From JBAZAX01 sp964568625 (GTDB lineage Bacteria; Babelota; Babeliae; Babelales; RVW-14), in assembly GCA_964568625.1 (NCBI GenBank), contig CAZMQG010000031.1, forward strand, positions 1 through 6,885: a stretch of 6,885 nucleotides of DNA, read 5' to 3'. The notes below the pieces were generated by a model that had not been told where the DNA came from, searched no databases, and was given only the letters and a program-made list of their open reading frames with translations. Positions 6,623 through 6,885 of the stretch are shown piece by piece; within the stretch, counting starts at the first letter, position 1; every line of letters begins with the position of its first letter. Position numbers and translations under genes: made by a program.

Positions 6623-6885
6623 GCAATGCTCCTGCCCATTCATTACGTTCTTTTTCCCATATTTCTGTTTGTTGTAAACTGCGTTTTGCTTGATCAATTA
6701 CTGCTTGCGCAATTTCTGTCGTTAACAACTTAGATTCCTGTCGTCGTGCATTTACAACCATCTCTTCGGCAATAAATTTAATAGCTCGAGGTGAAAAACC
6801 TTTAAGAGTTTCAGCATATTTAGGAAGAGATTTTGCCATTTCTGGATGCAAATCTACAATAGCAACCTCATTTTCTTGTGTAGCT
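6606..6885 (-). CDS. AAA-family ATPase, C-terminal end only (5' part beyond the window)
   Basis: The frame is open to the right edge and ends at TAA 6606-6608, giving the last 92 residues. The segment ...DLHPEMAKSLPKYAETLKGFSPRAIKFIAEEMVVNARRQ...LTTEIAQAVIDQAKRSLQQTE has the pattern of the small helical lid that follows the nucleotide-binding core of AAA proteins: a G-F-S-x-R-x-(I/L)-x-x-(I/L) sensor-2-like helix, then a basic helix, then L-T-x-x-(I/D)...V-(I/V)-D. Walker A and B motifs would lie outside the window, so ATP binding cannot be checked. The tail W-E-K-E-R-N-E-W-A-G-A-L-H-A is charged and helical. The gene overlaps the start of the next by 17 bases, placing it first in the visible operon. 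Whether it is an unfoldase, a secretion-linked ATPase or an unrelated AAA protein cannot be told. Confidence 0.65.
   Translation of the reverse strand, partial: ATQENEVAIVDLHPEMAKSLPKYAETLKGFSPRAIKFIAEEMVVNARRQESKLLTTEIAQAVIDQAKRSLQQTEIWEKERNEWAGALHAIHA
6629..6633 (-). promoter_or_regulatory. Shine-Dalgarno site deciding the membrane-protein start
   Basis: AGGAG with a six-base spacer to ATG 6622, inside the 3' end of the ATPase gene. This supports M-P-S-M-R-K-K as the N-terminus rather than the longer frame beginning at 6697. Confidence 0.65.

Noticed and set aside
6623..6697. Longer 313-aa start for the membrane protein
   Set aside because: It would lie far inside the ATPase gene, place 28 polar residues before the signal segment and lack a well-spaced SD; ATG 6622 has AGGAG at six bases.

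Overview
This is an AT-rich, gene-dense stretch in which every supported gene lies on the minus strand, so the genes read from the right edge to the left edge. Four of them start with a hydrophobic secretion or anchor segment or show polymorphic-toxin architecture, and one carries ankyrin repeats. That gene style suggests a host-associated bacterium, for example a protist endosymbiont of the Dependentiae (TM6) type. This placement is inferred from gene style only, since no marker gene is present. A run of exactly 100 N (1399-1498) shows that this is a scaffolded draft assembly.

Layout in transcription order: the C-terminus of an AAA-family ATPase (6606-6885, cut by the window edge); a one-pass membrane protein with a helix-turn-helix-looking tail (5756-6622); a membrane-anchored protein with seven ankyrin repeats followed by a domain carrying a His-Gly / Cys pattern typical of clan CD (caspase/gingipain-like) cysteine peptidases (3330-5759); a large secreted, coiled-coil, polymorphic-toxin-like protein whose C-terminal tip falls in the gap (about 1355-3243); a 109-residue helical protein that is the best immunity candidate (1024-1353); a 19-bp perfect inverted repeat (937-985); a 202-residue protein joining a short helical module to the C-terminal part of a bacterial RNase A-like (CdiA-CT type) toxin domain (314-922); and a degraded second copy of the same helical module at the left edge (25-297).

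The first three genes overlap one another and each start has a well-spaced Shine-Dalgarno (SD) site, which indicates one translationally coupled unit. An 86-bp spacer, in which I see no convincing promoter or terminator, separates them from the toxin-like gene. The toxin-like gene probably ends one base before the immunity candidate, whose SD lies inside the toxin's last codons. The left third reads as a toxin/immunity module followed by a trailing cassette of an orphan toxin fragment and a decayed duplicate, as seen downstream of CDI/Rhs-type polymorphic toxins. The right two thirds look like surface or secreted host-interaction factors.

The most interesting points are the ankyrin/clan-CD-peptidase fusion, the RNase A-like domain that seems to lack its usual N-terminal catalytic segment and sits behind a duplicated helical module, and the assembly gap that hides the variable toxin tip.
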